NCBI RefSeq assembly: GCF_016785085.1
Contig: NZ_JAENHO010000006.1
Coordinates: forward strand, 186,001 to 250,000
Direction: 5' to 3'
DNA length: 64,000 nucleotides
Source of the DNA: Paractinoplanes lichenicola
GTDB lineage: Bacteria > Actinomycetota > Actinomycetes > Mycobacteriales > Micromonosporaceae
In this document: positions 35,175 through 43,103 of the stretch, one piece after another
Position numbering within the stretch: the stretch's first letter is position 1
How the letters are laid out: every line of letters begins with the position of its first letter
Notes under the pieces: generated by a model
What the model was told of the DNA's origin: nothing
Seen by the model: only the letters and a program-made list of their open reading frames with translations
The model's database searches: none
Translations under genes and position numbers: made by a program

Positions 35175-35564
35175 ATGTCGAACGTTCGCAGACTGCCCGG
35201 GCCCATCGCCGACCTGTGGGACTGGCAGCGACTTGGTCTGTGCCGGGGCCGGGACAGCGCTCAGTTCTTCCACCCGGACGGTGAACGCGGTTCGTCCCGC
35301 AACCGCCGGGAAGCCAAAGCCAAGAGCATGTGCGGCGCGTGCCCGGTTCGAGCCGAGTGCGCCGCGCACGCCCTCGCGGTTCGCGAGCCGTACGGGGTCT
35401 GGGGCGGCCTCACCGAAGCGGAGCGGCTGCGGCTGCTCGCCGTCGGTTGGGAGGACACCGCCGACCGTCATCACGGACGTGTCGACCTTGCCCGGCTCGA
35501 GGCCCGGCTCGGCCGGCCCCACAAGTCCGCCGTTCCCGCGCAGCGGCAGGCACCGGCGGCCTGA
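35175..35564 (+). CDS. whiD: WhiB-family iron-sulfur regulator, WhiD type
   Basis: Small [4Fe-4S] protein that partners the principal sigma factor. Cluster ligands C23, C53, C56 and C62 lie in GLCRG and MCGACPVRAEC, followed by the GVWGG turn (74-78). The opening RLPGPIADLWDWQ and FFHPDGERG match WhiD of Streptomyces and WhiB3 of mycobacteria. WhiD is needed for spore maturation in Streptomyces. The 129 residues include a longer basic, Pro/Ala C-terminal tail. The ATG at 35175 has GGGAGGAGGGTG. Divergent from the bldM homologue. Confidence 0.9.
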   Translation: MSNVRRLPGPIADLWDWQRLGLCRGRDSAQFFHPDGERGSSRNRREAKAKSMCGACPVRAECAAHALAVREPYGVWGGLTEAERLRLLAVGWEDTADRHHGRVDLARLEARLGRPHKSAVPAQRQAPAA

Positions 35565-35589
35565 CGCCTGTCACCCGGCATCACCATGA

Positions 35590-35619
35590 CGATCCGGTCC
35601 CCGTTCGGGGGCCGGGTCG
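35590..35619 (+). terminator. Terminator hairpin after whiD
   Basis: CCGGTCCCC (35594-35602) pairs with GGGGGCCGG (35607-35615) around GTTC, with one G-U pair. Flanking GAT/GTC extends the stem to about 12 bp. Confidence 0.65.
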
Positions 35620-35746
35620 AGTTGTTCGACGGCTCTTCATCAACCGCATTGGTGGACATGCAAGCCACCGTATGAGCGACTTGCGCACTAACGACGGACG
35701 CCTGGTGCGGCCTTCAAGTAACCGGCACACTCACGTTCCGAAGAAG

Positions 35747-37420
35747 TCAGCCCTCGATGCCGACCCGGATCTGATGCCACCCGGACGCGCCGTCGGGCGC
35801 GGGCGGAGCCGGGGTGCTGGTCTGCGTGACGCCCTGCCCGTCGGTCGCCCGAACCCGGAGTGAGTGCTCCCCCGCGGTGGCCGGCCACGACCAGCTCCAC
35901 TCGCGCCAGGTGTCGCTCGAGACCGTCGCGGCCAGGCTCGCCTCGGCCCATTCCCCGTCGTCGACTTGAACCTCGACCTTGGTGATGCCGCGATGCTGGG
36001 CCCACGCCACCCCGCCGACCACCACCGTGCCGGCCGGGCGCTTGCCGCCGTCGCGGGGCGTGTCGATGCGCGACTCGGTCTTGATCGGCGCCTGCGCCGC
36101 CCAGCCCCGCGGCACCCAGTAGGCGTCGAAATCCGAGAACCGGCTCAGCTCGATCTCGGTGATCCACTTGCACGCGCTCACGTAGCCGTACAGGCCCGGC
36201 ACCACCATGCGTACGGGGAACCCGTGGTTGACCGGCAGCGGCTCGGAGTTCATGCCGACGGCGAGCAGCGCATCCCGCCCGTCCATCAGTGCGGAGGTCG
36301 GGCTGCCGCAGGTCCATCCGTCGACCGAACGCTGGATCACCTGGTCGGCGCCGGGCAGCGGTCCGGCCTCCTCGAGCAGCTCGCGGATCGGCGTGCCGAG
36401 CCAGAGCGCGTTGCCGATCAGATCGCCTCCGACCTCGTTCGAGACGCAGGCCAGGGTCACGTAGCGCTCGATCATCGGGCGCTGCAGCAGCTGCTCCCAG
36501 GTGATCGTGATCGGGTTGCGCACCATCCCGTGGATCCGGAGCTGCCACGTTGTGGGGTCGACGCGGGGCGGGATGAGCGCCGTGTCGATCCGGTAGAAGT
36601 CCTTGTTGGGCGAGATGTAGGGCGTCACCCCGGGCACCTGCACTCCGGCGGGCACCGGCGGCGCGGTCTGCCTGGGCTTCGGCAGCACCACCTCGCTGCG
36701 GGCCGCGGTCACCGCCTGCCGCGACGTCAGCCACCGCCCCGCCAGCCCGGACACGACCGCCACACCCGCCGCGATTCCCAGTCCCTGCAGAAAACCCCGA
36801 CGACCTTTCCCGTACGGGTCCTGACCGGCCCCGGGCCGAGCAGTTGAAGCGCCGTCGTGGTCCGGGCCGTCCGCCCGCTGCGGGATGTTCCCGGTGGTTG
36901 CGCTGCGGCCCGTTCCGGCTCTGGTGCCGAGAACCCCCGCCCACGCCGCCTGCTCCTCCGCCGGTGTCCGCGCAGGCGCCGCCTCGGCGGGCAGCACCCC
37001 GGCCTGTTCCAGCAGCAGTCGGAGCGTCCAGACGGCCAGGGCCGCGCCCGCCACCGTGGGCAGCCACGCGAACACGCCGGCGTCGTGCCTGGTCAGCGCG
37101 GCCAGCACGCCGACCAGGGCGAACAGCCCGATCCCGCCCACCGCGAGCCGCCACGACCGCAGGGCGGCCACACCCACCCCGTACGCGTAGGCCGCGAGCA
37201 GGATCGACGTGCCCACGATCAGGGCCGTCTTGTCGTGCACGCCGAACACCCGCACGCCGAAGTCCTTGACCGCGGCCGGCACGTTGTCGACCACCACGCC
37301 GCCGACGGCGATCAAAGGCGCCGACAGCGGGCCGGTGAGAACGGCCACCACCTCGGCGGCGCCCACGGCGACCGCGGCCGCCGCCACACCGGACAGACCG
37401 GCCCGGACCGAAAGCTTCAC
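35747..37420 (-). CDS. Membrane-anchored sulfite-oxidase-family molybdopterin oxidoreductase
   Basis: About 557 residues. The N-terminal 150 residues hold four or five hydrophobic helices. A variable linker then leads to a twin-arginine-like segment (GRRGFLQGLG) and another helix, followed by the molybdopterin domain (about 260-450: FYRIDTALIPPRVDPTTWQL, the Mo-ligand Cys in YVTLACVSNEVGG, PVNHGFPVRMVVPGLYGY) and a C-terminal dimerisation Ig-like domain. Electron partner and substrate unknown. The GTG at 37420 (VKLSVRAGL) is preferred; upstream codons look non-coding. Confidence 0.88.
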   Translation of the reverse strand: MKLSVRAGLSGVAAAAVAVGAAEVVAVLTGPLSAPLIAVGGVVVDNVPAAVKDFGVRVFGVHDKTALIVGTSILLAAYAYGVGVAALRSWRLAVGGIGLFALVGVLAALTRHDAGVFAWLPTVAGAALAVWTLRLLLEQAGVLPAEAAPARTPAEEQAAWAGVLGTRAGTGRSATTGNIPQRADGPDHDGASTARPGAGQDPYGKGRRGFLQGLGIAAGVAVVSGLAGRWLTSRQAVTAARSEVVLPKPRQTAPPVPAGVQVPGVTPYISPNKDFYRIDTALIPPRVDPTTWQLRIHGMVRNPITITWEQLLQRPMIERYVTLACVSNEVGGDLIGNALWLGTPIRELLEEAGPLPGADQVIQRSVDGWTCGSPTSALMDGRDALLAVGMNSEPLPVNHGFPVRMVVPGLYGYVSACKWITEIELSRFSDFDAYWVPRGWAAQAPIKTESRIDTPRDGGKRPAGTVVVGGVAWAQHRGITKVEVQVDDGEWAEASLAATVSSDTWREWSWSWPATAGEHSLRVRATDGQGVTQTSTPAPPAPDGASGWHQIRVGIEG

Positions 37421-37512
37421 GTCACCATCGTGCTCCGGCCCCGCCCGAACGACGACGACCCCGGCGGTGACGTTAGGAACTCGAAAGATCTCGCATGCAC
37501 GCCGCCGGTGGC

Positions 37513-37621
37513 CGGGAACGGCCGTGAGCAGCGACGAGGCCGTTCCGCCCACCGGCCCGGCAGCCGGGGACGGCCTCGATTCGCGACGAGGCCGTTCCGC
37601 GGCGGCGGGAACGGCCTCGTC
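37513..37621. repeat. Cluster of direct and inverted repeats; includes a terminator
   Basis: GCGACGAGGCCGTTCCGC occurs at 37531-37548 and again at 37583-37600. Inverted forms (GGGAACGGCC, GGGGACGGCCTCG, GGAACGGCCTCGTC) occur at about 37513, 37566 and 37608-37621. The last pair makes a perfect 14-bp hairpin (37585-37598 with 37608-37621, nine-base loop), a likely terminator for the ROK gene on the minus strand. Several alternative hairpins are possible. Confidence 0.75.
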
Positions 37622-37658
37622 TGCGGTTGTCCGGCGGGCGGACCCTCGTACGGGAAAG

Positions 37659-38837
37659 TCAGTTGATCAAAGGGTCTTCCAGGAGGTGCTCGAAGGCGAG
37701 CTCGGCCGCGCCGATCAGGGCCGCGTCGTTGCCGAGCTCCGGGGTGCGCAACCGGATGTGCTCGCGGCACGCCGGCAGCCCGATCGCGTTGAGCCGGCTG
37801 CGGATCTGGGCCGCGGCCACCAGATACACGTCACGCAGGGTGCCGCCGAAGATCACGGCCTCGGGGTTGAAGATGTTGACCAGGTTGCCGACGCCGAAGC
37901 CGATCCACTCGCCGACCTGACGCACGGCGAACTGGGCCTGACTGTCGCCGCGCATGGCCGCGTCGACGACGCTCAGCACCGCCTCGCGACCCGACTGGTC
38001 GGCCCGTCCGGCGTGCCTGAGCAGGGCATACTCGCCGATCTCGGTCTCCCAGCAGCCACGCGAGCCGCAGCTGCACTCGCGCCCGTACGGGTTGACGACC
38101 ATGTGCCCGACCTCGCCGCCGTACCCGCCGTGCCCGGCCACGCGGCGGCCGTCGGCGATGATGCCGGCGCCCACCCCGACGTCGCCGTACAGGTAGATGA
38201 CGTTGTCGCAGCCGGCGGCCGCGCCCCGGCTGTGCTCGACCAGGGCCGAGACGTCGGCGTGGTTGCCCAGCGTGAGCTGACCGAGGTCGCCGAGGTCGGC
38301 GCGGAGCGCTGCGCCGACCGGCTCCTCGACCCAGCCGATGGTGGGGGCCAGGCGCACCATGCCGTCGGCCCGGCGCACCAGCCCCGCGACCGCCACGCCG
38401 GTGCCGACGCAGCGGGTGTCCTCGGGCACGCCGACCCGCATCTCGTGCACGAACTTCGCCAGCGGCTGCACCGCGTCGAGCACCTGCATGCCGCGCGGCC
38501 GGTCGGCCTCGCGGCGGTCCAGGATGCGCCCGCCCAGCCCGACGCGGGCCGCCCGCAGGCGGTCCACCTCGATGCTCAGCGCGTACGCGTACACCCGGGA
38601 CGACTCGGGCCGGACGACCAGCGACGGTCGCCCGGCCCGGCCGGTCTCTCGTGGTGCCGCCTCGCTGACCAGCCCTGCGGTGGTCAGGTCGGCGGTCAGG
38701 GCCCCGATGGTGCTCCGGTTCAGGCCGAGCCGGTTGGTGAGTTCGGCCCGGGACGTGGCTCCGTGTACGTGGACGTACCGGAGCAGCGTCCCGAGATTGT
38801 GCCGGCGCACCTCCTCCTGGCTGGGGCCGGCCCGCAT
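37659..38837 (-). CDS. ROK family transcriptional regulator (XylR/NagC type)
   Basis: 392 residues. An N-terminal winged helix (RRHNLGTLLRYVHVHGATSRAELTNRLGLNRSTIGALTADL, shown in part) is followed by a ROK sugar-kinase-like domain with the zinc-binding motif CSCGSRGCWE. Last gene downstream of the sugar ABC genes on the same strand, so it probably represses them until the sugar binds. The active-site Asp of true kinases is not evident, in keeping with a regulator. Confidence 0.88.
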   Translation of the reverse strand: MRAGPSQEEVRRHNLGTLLRYVHVHGATSRAELTNRLGLNRSTIGALTADLTTAGLVSEAAPRETGRAGRPSLVVRPESSRVYAYALSIEVDRLRAARVGLGGRILDRREADRPRGMQVLDAVQPLAKFVHEMRVGVPEDTRCVGTGVAVAGLVRRADGMVRLAPTIGWVEEPVGAALRADLGDLGQLTLGNHADVSALVEHSRGAAAGCDNVIYLYGDVGVGAGIIADGRRVAGHGGYGGEVGHMVVNPYGRECSCGSRGCWETEIGEYALLRHAGRADQSGREAVLSVVDAAMRGDSQAQFAVRQVGEWIGFGVGNLVNIFNPEAVIFGGTLRDVYLVAAAQIRSRLNAIGLPACREHIRLRTPELGNDAALIGAAELAFEHLLEDPLIN

Positions 38838-38871
38838 CAGCGTGCCGTCCCCGGTTCCAGGCGGCTCTCGT

Positions 38872-40128
38872 TCATCGGTTGCCGGTAGCGGCCGCTCTGC
38901 GCCGGGCCAAAGCGTCGACGCTCGCGGCGACCAGCAGGATGAGACCGGTCACGATGAACTTGGTGCCGGAGTTGAACCCCATCAGCGTCATGCCGTTGTC
39001 GATCACGGCGATCACCGCGCCGCCGATCACGGCGTTGATCACCTTGCCCTTGCCGCCGAAGAGGCTGGTGCCACCGATGACGGCCGCGCCCACCGAGTAC
39101 AGCAGGATGTTGCTGCCACCGGTGTTCGGGTCGACCGAGCTGGCCCGGCTGACGGCCATGATGCCACCGATCGCGGCCATGAACGAGCCGATGACGAAGA
39201 CCGAGATGCGGATCCGGTCGACGGGGATACCGGCGCGGCGGGCCGCCTCGGTGTTGCCACCGACGGCGTAGACGTGCCGGCCGTAGCTGGTGCGGCCGAG
39301 CACGAAGGTCCACAGCACCAGGAAGAAGCCGATGATCGGGACGACGATCGGCACGCCCTTGAGCGAGTTGATCGCCGGGTTGATCGCGCGCTCCTGGGTC
39401 AGGACCGCGGTCGCCACCAGCAGCAGCACGGCCAGCCCGCCGATGCGCATCAGCACGATGCCCATCGGGTCGGTGACCAGGCCCCGCTTGGCCCGGCTGC
39501 GCATCTGGTTGAACTGCACCGCGGCGTACCCGAGCACGGCGACGATGGCCAGGATCCAGCTCCACGCCACCGACAGGTTGTTGTTGTTGAGCGAGTTGAA
39601 GAACTCGTTTCGGGTCGAGATGTTGGTGCCGCCGCCGAGCAGCACCAGCAGGACGCCCTGGAAGGCGAGGAACGCGGCCAGGGTGACGACGAACGACGGG
39701 ATGCCCAGCTTGGCCACCAGGAAGCCCAGCACGAAGCCGATCACGATGCCGGTCACCAGCGCGGCCGGGATGGCGGTGTACCACTCCCAGCCGTGGTTGG
39801 TCAGCAGGATCGCGACGACCGCGCCGCACACGCCGGAGGCGAAACCGGCGGAGAGGTCGATCTCGCCCAGCAGCAGGACGAAGATCAGGCCCATCGCGAT
39901 GAAGACGACCTGCGCGCCCTGGTTGAACAGGTTCGCGAAGTTGAGGCCGCTGAAGAACGTGTCCCGGGCGATGCCGAAGATCAGGCTCAGGACGATCAGG
40001 CCCAGGATGGCGGGCAGGGTGCCGAGGTCGCCACCGCGGACCCGGCCCCAGTAGTCGTTGATGTAGCTCGCGACGGTCGGCTTGACGACCTTGACGCCGC
40101 CGGCCGTGGTGGTCGTGGTGGTGGTCAC
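38872..40128 (-). CDS. xylH: Sugar ABC transporter permease, XylH/RbsC type
   Basis: 418 residues with at least ten hydrophobic helices. The segment LLLGEIDLSAGFASG and the coupling region GRHVYAVGGNTEAARRAGIPV identify the CUT2 permease family, with xylose-type XylH the closest remembered match. An unusual start of seven Thr codons (MTTTTTTT) precedes the cytoplasmic helix. It overlaps the ATPase gene by four bases. Sugar specificity is inferred from the family and the ROK neighbour. Confidence 0.88.
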   Translation of the reverse strand: MTTTTTTTAGGVKVVKPTVASYINDYWGRVRGGDLGTLPAILGLIVLSLIFGIARDTFFSGLNFANLFNQGAQVVFIAMGLIFVLLLGEIDLSAGFASGVCGAVVAILLTNHGWEWYTAIPAALVTGIVIGFVLGFLVAKLGIPSFVVTLAAFLAFQGVLLVLLGGGTNISTRNEFFNSLNNNNLSVAWSWILAIVAVLGYAAVQFNQMRSRAKRGLVTDPMGIVLMRIGGLAVLLLVATAVLTQERAINPAINSLKGVPIVVPIIGFFLVLWTFVLGRTSYGRHVYAVGGNTEAARRAGIPVDRIRISVFVIGSFMAAIGGIMAVSRASSVDPNTGGSNILLYSVGAAVIGGTSLFGGKGKVINAVIGGAVIAVIDNGMTLMGFNSGTKFIVTGLILLVAASVDALARRRAAATGNR

Positions 40129-40943
40129 TTGTCGCCTCCCGGCGTGATGTCGACGACGTCCCCGCCGAAGTCAGCCGCCGGCTTCTCGGGAGGCAGGCCG
40201 ATGTTGCCGCTGCGGCCGCCGGTGATCAGCTCCACAACCTGCGCGTGGGTCACATCGGTGGTCTTGACCTGGGCCGCCATCCGGCCGAGGTAGAGCGCCG
40301 CGATCCGGTCGGAGACCGCGAACACGTCGTTCATGTTGTGCGAGATCAGCACGACGCCGAGGCCGTTGTCGGCCAGGCGGCGCACCAGCTCGAGCACCTG
40401 CGCGGTCTGCGCGACGCCGAGGGCGGCGGTCGGCTCGTCCAGGATCACGATCTTCGAGTTCCACAGCACGGCCTTGGCGATCGCCACGGTCTGTCGCTGC
40501 CCACCGGAAAGGCTGGCGACAAGCTGTCGCAGCGACTTCAAGGTGCGCACCGAGAGGCTGGCGAGGGCGTCGCCGGCCATCTGTTCCATGGTCGGCTCGT
40601 CGAGCACGATGCCGCGCTTCTTCTCGCGTCCGAGGAACATGTTCTGGACGACGTCCAGGTTGTCGCACAGTGCCAGGTCCTGATACACGACCTCGATGCC
40701 CAGCCCGGAGGCGTCGCTCGGGGTGTGGATCGCGACCTGGTTGCCTTCGAAGGTCACCGTGCCGGAGTCGATCTGATAGATGCCACTGATGCACTTGACC
40801 AGCGTCGACTTGCCGGCGCCGTTGTCGCCGACGAGGGCGGTGACCTCGCCGGGGTAGACGCTCAGGCCGACGTCATGCAGGACCTGAACGGGACCGAAGC
40901 CTTTGTTGATCCCGCTGAGTTCCAAGAGGGGTGTCGCGGCCAC
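40125..40943 (-). CDS. Sugar ABC transporter ATPase, single-domain (CUT2)
   Basis: 272 residues. Walker A GDNGAGKST, signature LSGGQRQT, Walker B IVILDEPTAALG and switch His in LISHNMNDVF. CUT2 ATPases such as RbsA or XylG usually have two fused domains of about 500 residues; this is the one-domain form that must homodimerise. An acidic C-terminal tail follows. It overlaps the permease gene by four bases and is 164 bases downstream of the binding-protein gene, with a hairpin in between. Confidence 0.9.
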   Translation of the reverse strand: MAATPLLELSGINKGFGPVQVLHDVGLSVYPGEVTALVGDNGAGKSTLVKCISGIYQIDSGTVTFEGNQVAIHTPSDASGLGIEVVYQDLALCDNLDVVQNMFLGREKKRGIVLDEPTMEQMAGDALASLSVRTLKSLRQLVASLSGGQRQTVAIAKAVLWNSKIVILDEPTAALGVAQTAQVLELVRRLADNGLGVVLISHNMNDVFAVSDRIAALYLGRMAAQVKTTDVTHAQVVELITGGRSGNIGLPPEKPAADFGGDVVDITPGGDK

Positions 40944-41024
40944 GGTGGTTCTCCTTCGCTAAGTGACCGGTTTGCCGCCCCCGGCGCGCGGCCAGGGACG
41001 GCAGGGTGGGGGGTAACCCAATTC

Positions 41025-41068
41025 CGGCGCCGCCCACGCCCCCGTTGACCAGGGGATGAGCGGCGCCG
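41025..41068. promoter_or_regulatory. Intercistronic hairpin between sugar-binding protein and ATPase genes
   Basis: CGGCGCCGC (41025-41033) pairs exactly with GCGGCGCCG (41060-41068); an inner CCCC/GGGG extends it. Such structures often cut transcript levels between an abundant binding protein and its ATPase. Confidence 0.5.
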
Positions 41069-41107
41069 TCGTCAGTTCGGGTCTAGCCCGTCATCAGTTG
41101 AGGATTC

Positions 41108-42214
41108 TCAGCTGATTCCCGCGTCCGTGCAGGCCTTGGCGAAGTCGGCGGTGCAGACCGCGTCCTTGGTGACGAAGCCGTCGGCGATGACGTCCTTGAC
41201 GTTCTCCTTGGTGATCGACTGCGGGTCGAGCAGCACCGAGGGAACCTTGGCCTTCGACTCCGGGTCCTCCGTGGTGCCGGTGGCCGTGGTCGGCTTCTGC
41301 TTCTTGGCCAGCGCGATCGCCAGCTCGGCGGCCGCGTCGGCCTCCTTCTTGATCGCCTTGTAGACCGTCATGCACTGGTCACCGGCGAGGATGTTCTGCA
41401 GGCCCTGAACGGTGGCGTCCTGGCCGGTCACCGGGACCTGGCCGTTCAGCTTGTTCTTCTTCAGCACCGAGATGGCCGCGTTGCCCAGACCGTCGTTCGC
41501 CGCGAGGACGCCCTTGATCTGCTTGTTCGAGGTCAGCATCTGCTCGAAGATCGTGCCGGCCTGCGCGTTGTCCCAGTCCGGAACGTCCTGGTTCGGGCCC
41601 TTGGTGAAGGTGCCGTCGGCGTACTTCGGGTCGAGGACGCCGTCGTAGCCCTGGGCGAACAGGGTGGCGTTGTTGTCGGTCGGGGAGCCGTTGAGCTCGG
41701 CGACGACCGGCTTCTGGTACTTCTTGTCCTCGAGGCACTTGACCAGGCCCTCGCCCTGCAGCTGGCCGACCTTCACGTTGTCGAACGACACGTAGTAGTC
41801 GGCGCCGCCGCTCAGGGTCAGCCGGTCGTAGTCGATCGTCGCGATACCGGCCTTCTTGGCCTTCTCGAGGACGGCCTTACCGGTGCCGGAGTCGAGGTTG
41901 ACGATCATGAGGACGCTGACGCCGCTCGAGATCATGCCGTCGGCGATGGTCTGGAACTGGGTCTTGTCGCCCTGCGCGTTCTGGATCTCAGCCTGAACGC
42001 CGGCCGCGTCGAACGCCGCCTTGAGGAACTTCGGGTCGTCGGTGCCCCACCGCTGCGAGCTCTTGGTGTCGGGCAGGATGATGCCGACCTTGCCCGCGGC
42101 GGAGGAGTCGCCGCCGGTGCTGCCGGAGTCCGTGCCGCTGTCGTCGCCGCAAGCGGCAATGCTGCCGGTGGCCAGCAGGCTCACCGCGGCAAGGGCGAAC
42201 AGTCCCTTACGCAT
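41108..42214 (-). CDS. xylF: Sugar ABC transporter substrate-binding lipoprotein, XylF type
   Basis: 368 residues. A lipobox at GSIAACGDD puts the lipidated Cys near residue 22, followed by a Gly/Ser/Asp linker. The mature domain is a periplasmic-binding-protein type I fold (KVGIILPDTKSSQRWGTDD, ATIDYDRLTLSGGADYYVSFDN, GVLAANDGLGNAAISVLKK), the xylose-binding pattern. First gene of the importer operon. Confidence 0.9.
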   Translation of the reverse strand: MRKGLFALAAVSLLATGSIAACGDDSGTDSGSTGGDSSAAGKVGIILPDTKSSQRWGTDDPKFLKAAFDAAGVQAEIQNAQGDKTQFQTIADGMISSGVSVLMIVNLDSGTGKAVLEKAKKAGIATIDYDRLTLSGGADYYVSFDNVKVGQLQGEGLVKCLEDKKYQKPVVAELNGSPTDNNATLFAQGYDGVLDPKYADGTFTKGPNQDVPDWDNAQAGTIFEQMLTSNKQIKGVLAANDGLGNAAISVLKKNKLNGQVPVTGQDATVQGLQNILAGDQCMTVYKAIKKEADAAAELAIALAKKQKPTTATGTTEDPESKAKVPSVLLDPQSITKENVKDVIADGFVTKDAVCTADFAKACTDAGIS

Positions 42215-42325
42215 TCCTAGTTTCCTTTCGGTAAATCCGGGCCTTCATCGGATTTCGATGGTGTGCGCTGCGGGAGTGTCGCTCCCCGAGACGCCGAGAG
42301 ATCAAAATGATCAGGAGCTAGTTTG

Positions 42326-42366
42326 TTGTGTCCGGCAACGTATTCCCGTTGCGGCCGGTTACACAA
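42326..42366. promoter_or_regulatory. Candidate operator dyad upstream of xylF
   Basis: TTGTGT (42326-42331) and ACACAA (42361-42366) flank GCAACG (42335-42340) and CGTTGC (42347-42352): two nested inverted repeats about 110-150 bases before the xylF start. A plausible site for the ROK regulator, by position only. The rest of 42215-42599 (385 bases) holds no gene that I can support. Confidence 0.4.
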
Positions 42367-42599
42367 GCGGTGTCGCCCGGCGATCTCGTAACCCGCCATA
42401 ACAATCCGGCAACACGGCAGTGATACAAGGCGTTCGGCCCTGGCCAAGGCGCACCGGGGCCCACCGATTGATCGCTGACGTGACTCACGATGTGACGCTA
42501 AGTCAGGTCAGCGCCCGCTCTGCCCCATTCTCGGGAGAAAGATCCCCGCGGCGCGTAACGTTGTCGTAACGGCTCGCAGTTGGCCGGAGGATTCGACCC

Positions 42600-43085
42600 T
42601 CATGTCCGGATTGTCGCCGTAACCGCTTCCGTGAGCCGGATGAGATCGCCCGGCGCGAGGGCCACCTGAAGCCCGCGACGCCCCGCCGAGACGAACATCC
42701 GGTCGAGCCCGACGGCCGAGTCGTCGACCACGGTAGGCAGTTTCTTGCGCTGCCCGAGCGGACTGATGCCCCCGCGCACGTAGCCACTGCTGCGCTCCGC
42801 GGCGGCGCGATCGGCAAGGTTTGCCCGTTTGCCCCCGGCGGCGTGCGCGAGCGCCTTCAGATCCAGCTCGCCGGTCACCGGCACCACACCGACGACCAGT
42901 CCCCCGTCGACCTCGGCGATCAGCGTCTTGAAGACCCGCTCGGCCCCGACCCCGAGCGCCTCGGCCACGAGCGCGCCATAGTTCGGCGCCTCCGGCGAGA
43001 CCTCGTACGGATGCAGGGTGTGCTCGACCCTCTGCGCGGTGAGCAGCGCGGTGGCCGGGGTGCCGGCCGCGGCCTTCTTCGCCAT
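42600..43085 (-). CDS. ybaK: Cys-tRNA(Pro)/Cys-tRNA(Cys) deacylase, YbaK/EbsC
   Basis: About 161 residues of the YbaK/ProX editing fold, which hydrolyses mischarged aminoacyl-tRNA. Typical blocks are FKTLIAEVDGGLVVGVVPVTGELDLKAL (seen in part), GKRANLADRAAAERSSGYVRGGISPLGQRKKLPTVVDD and MFVSAGRRGLQVALAPGDLI. The catalytic Lys lies in VFKTL. ATG at 43085 (MAKKAAAGTPA) is preferred over the codon three residues upstream. Confidence 0.92.
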   Translation of the reverse strand: MAKKAAAGTPATALLTAQRVEHTLHPYEVSPEAPNYGALVAEALGVGAERVFKTLIAEVDGGLVVGVVPVTGELDLKALAHAAGGKRANLADRAAAERSSGYVRGGISPLGQRKKLPTVVDDSAVGLDRMFVSAGRRGLQVALAPGDLIRLTEAVTATIRT

Positions 43086-43103
43086 GGCGCGCACGCTACC
43101 CCT

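Noticed and set aside
42217..42447. 76-codon minus-strand frame upstream of xylF
   Set aside because: Codon use is not that of the genome, there is no ribosome site and no recognisable domain; it covers the candidate operator region.
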